DNA of 6,190 bases from Acidobacteriota bacterium (GTDB taxonomy: Bacteria > Acidobacteriota > Thermoanaerobaculia > Thermoanaerobaculales > Thermoanaerobaculaceae), in NCBI GenBank assembly GCA_021782525.1, contig JAJXUY010000105.1:1-6190 (forward strand), read 5' to 3'. This document shows, piece after piece, positions 6,077-6,190 of this stretch. The translations under genes and the position numbers were made by a program. A model generated the notes under the pieces. It saw only the letters and a program-made list of their open reading frames with translations. It searched no databases and was not told the origin of the DNA. Numbering within the stretch: position 1 is the first letter of the stretch; each line of letters opens with the position of its first letter.

Positions 6077-6190
6077 ATGGGGAACGACAGGCTGGCAAAG
6101 CTCTGGAAAACCGAGGACTGGTGGTCGGTGTGGTTCGGCCTGGGGATCGTCGTCATGGCGCTGGCGACGTTCTGGTCCGGGGCCACGATC
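6077..6190 (+). CDS. YeiH-like putative sulfate exporter, N-terminal fragment (runs off the window)
   Basis: Thirty-eight codons run from ATG 6077 to the last base, with no stop. The ribosome site GGAGGT (6065-6070) ends 6 nt before the ATG, an excellent arrangement. The peptide starts MGNDRLAKLWKTEDWW, followed by a hydrophobic helix (about 17-34). A short charged tail with a K-x-EDWW motif leading straight into a first membrane helix is characteristic of the YeiH/UPF0324 putative sulfate exporter family, whose full members have about ten helices. The transported anion is not firmly established for the family. Association with a sulfurtransferase gene supports a sulfur role. Only the start is visible, so the family call rests on this N-terminal motif. 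Confidence 0.7.
   Translation, partial: MGNDRLAKLWKTEDWWSVWFGLGIVVMALATFWSGATI

Noticed and set aside
5989..6186. 65-codon minus-strand open frame at the right edge
   Set aside because: It lies antisense to the sigma-54 promoter and YeiH-like start and has no recognisable motif.
1..6190. CRISPR arrays, tRNA/rRNA genes, insertion sequences or transposon ends
   Set aside because: I saw no regularly spaced repeats, no tRNA-like cloverleaf, no transposase and no terminal inverted repeats.

Overview
The window is very GC-rich, and every gene in it lies on the + strand with strong third-position G/C bias. This bias creates long false open frames on the opposite strand. The protein types and two clear sigma-54 promoters point to a Gram-negative bacterium, perhaps Desulfobacterota/Myxococcota, Acidobacteriota or a relative. 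The lineage is an inference and I cannot fix it more closely.

Left block (1-2692): this is the end of an operon. It holds the C-terminal two thirds of a GltD-like FAD/NAD(P)H oxidoreductase, cut by the window edge, then a stand-alone receiver-domain response regulator, then a six-pass membrane histidine kinase. Gaps are 14 nt and 2 nt, so the three are probably co-transcribed and the kinase translationally coupled to the regulator. This looks like a signalling pair attached to a redox enzyme.

Middle block (2693-5862): a 261-nt intergenic region carries a consensus-perfect sigma-54 (-24/-12) promoter at 2858-2873. It is followed by a secreted two-domain rhodanese (sulfurtransferase), a strong GC hairpin with a TTCG loop, a VTT/DedA-type (TVP38/TMEM64) membrane protein, and a BioB/HydE-like radical SAM enzyme of unknown specificity.

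Right block (5863-6190): a 214-nt intergenic region contains an 18-bp perfect-arm palindrome, an AT-rich island and a second sigma-54 promoter at 6015-6030. Together these have the layout of an enhancer-dependent promoter. It reads into a YeiH-like putative sulfate exporter gene, of which only the first 38 codons are present and which runs off the window.

The two sigma-54 sites agree at 13 of 16 positions. The most interesting reading is therefore a sigma-54-controlled sulfur-handling regulon: a periplasmic sulfurtransferase, a VTT membrane protein, an orphan radical SAM enzyme and a putative sulfur-oxyanion exporter. No sigma-54 activator gene is visible in the window. The only response regulator present lacks AAA+ and DNA-binding domains.
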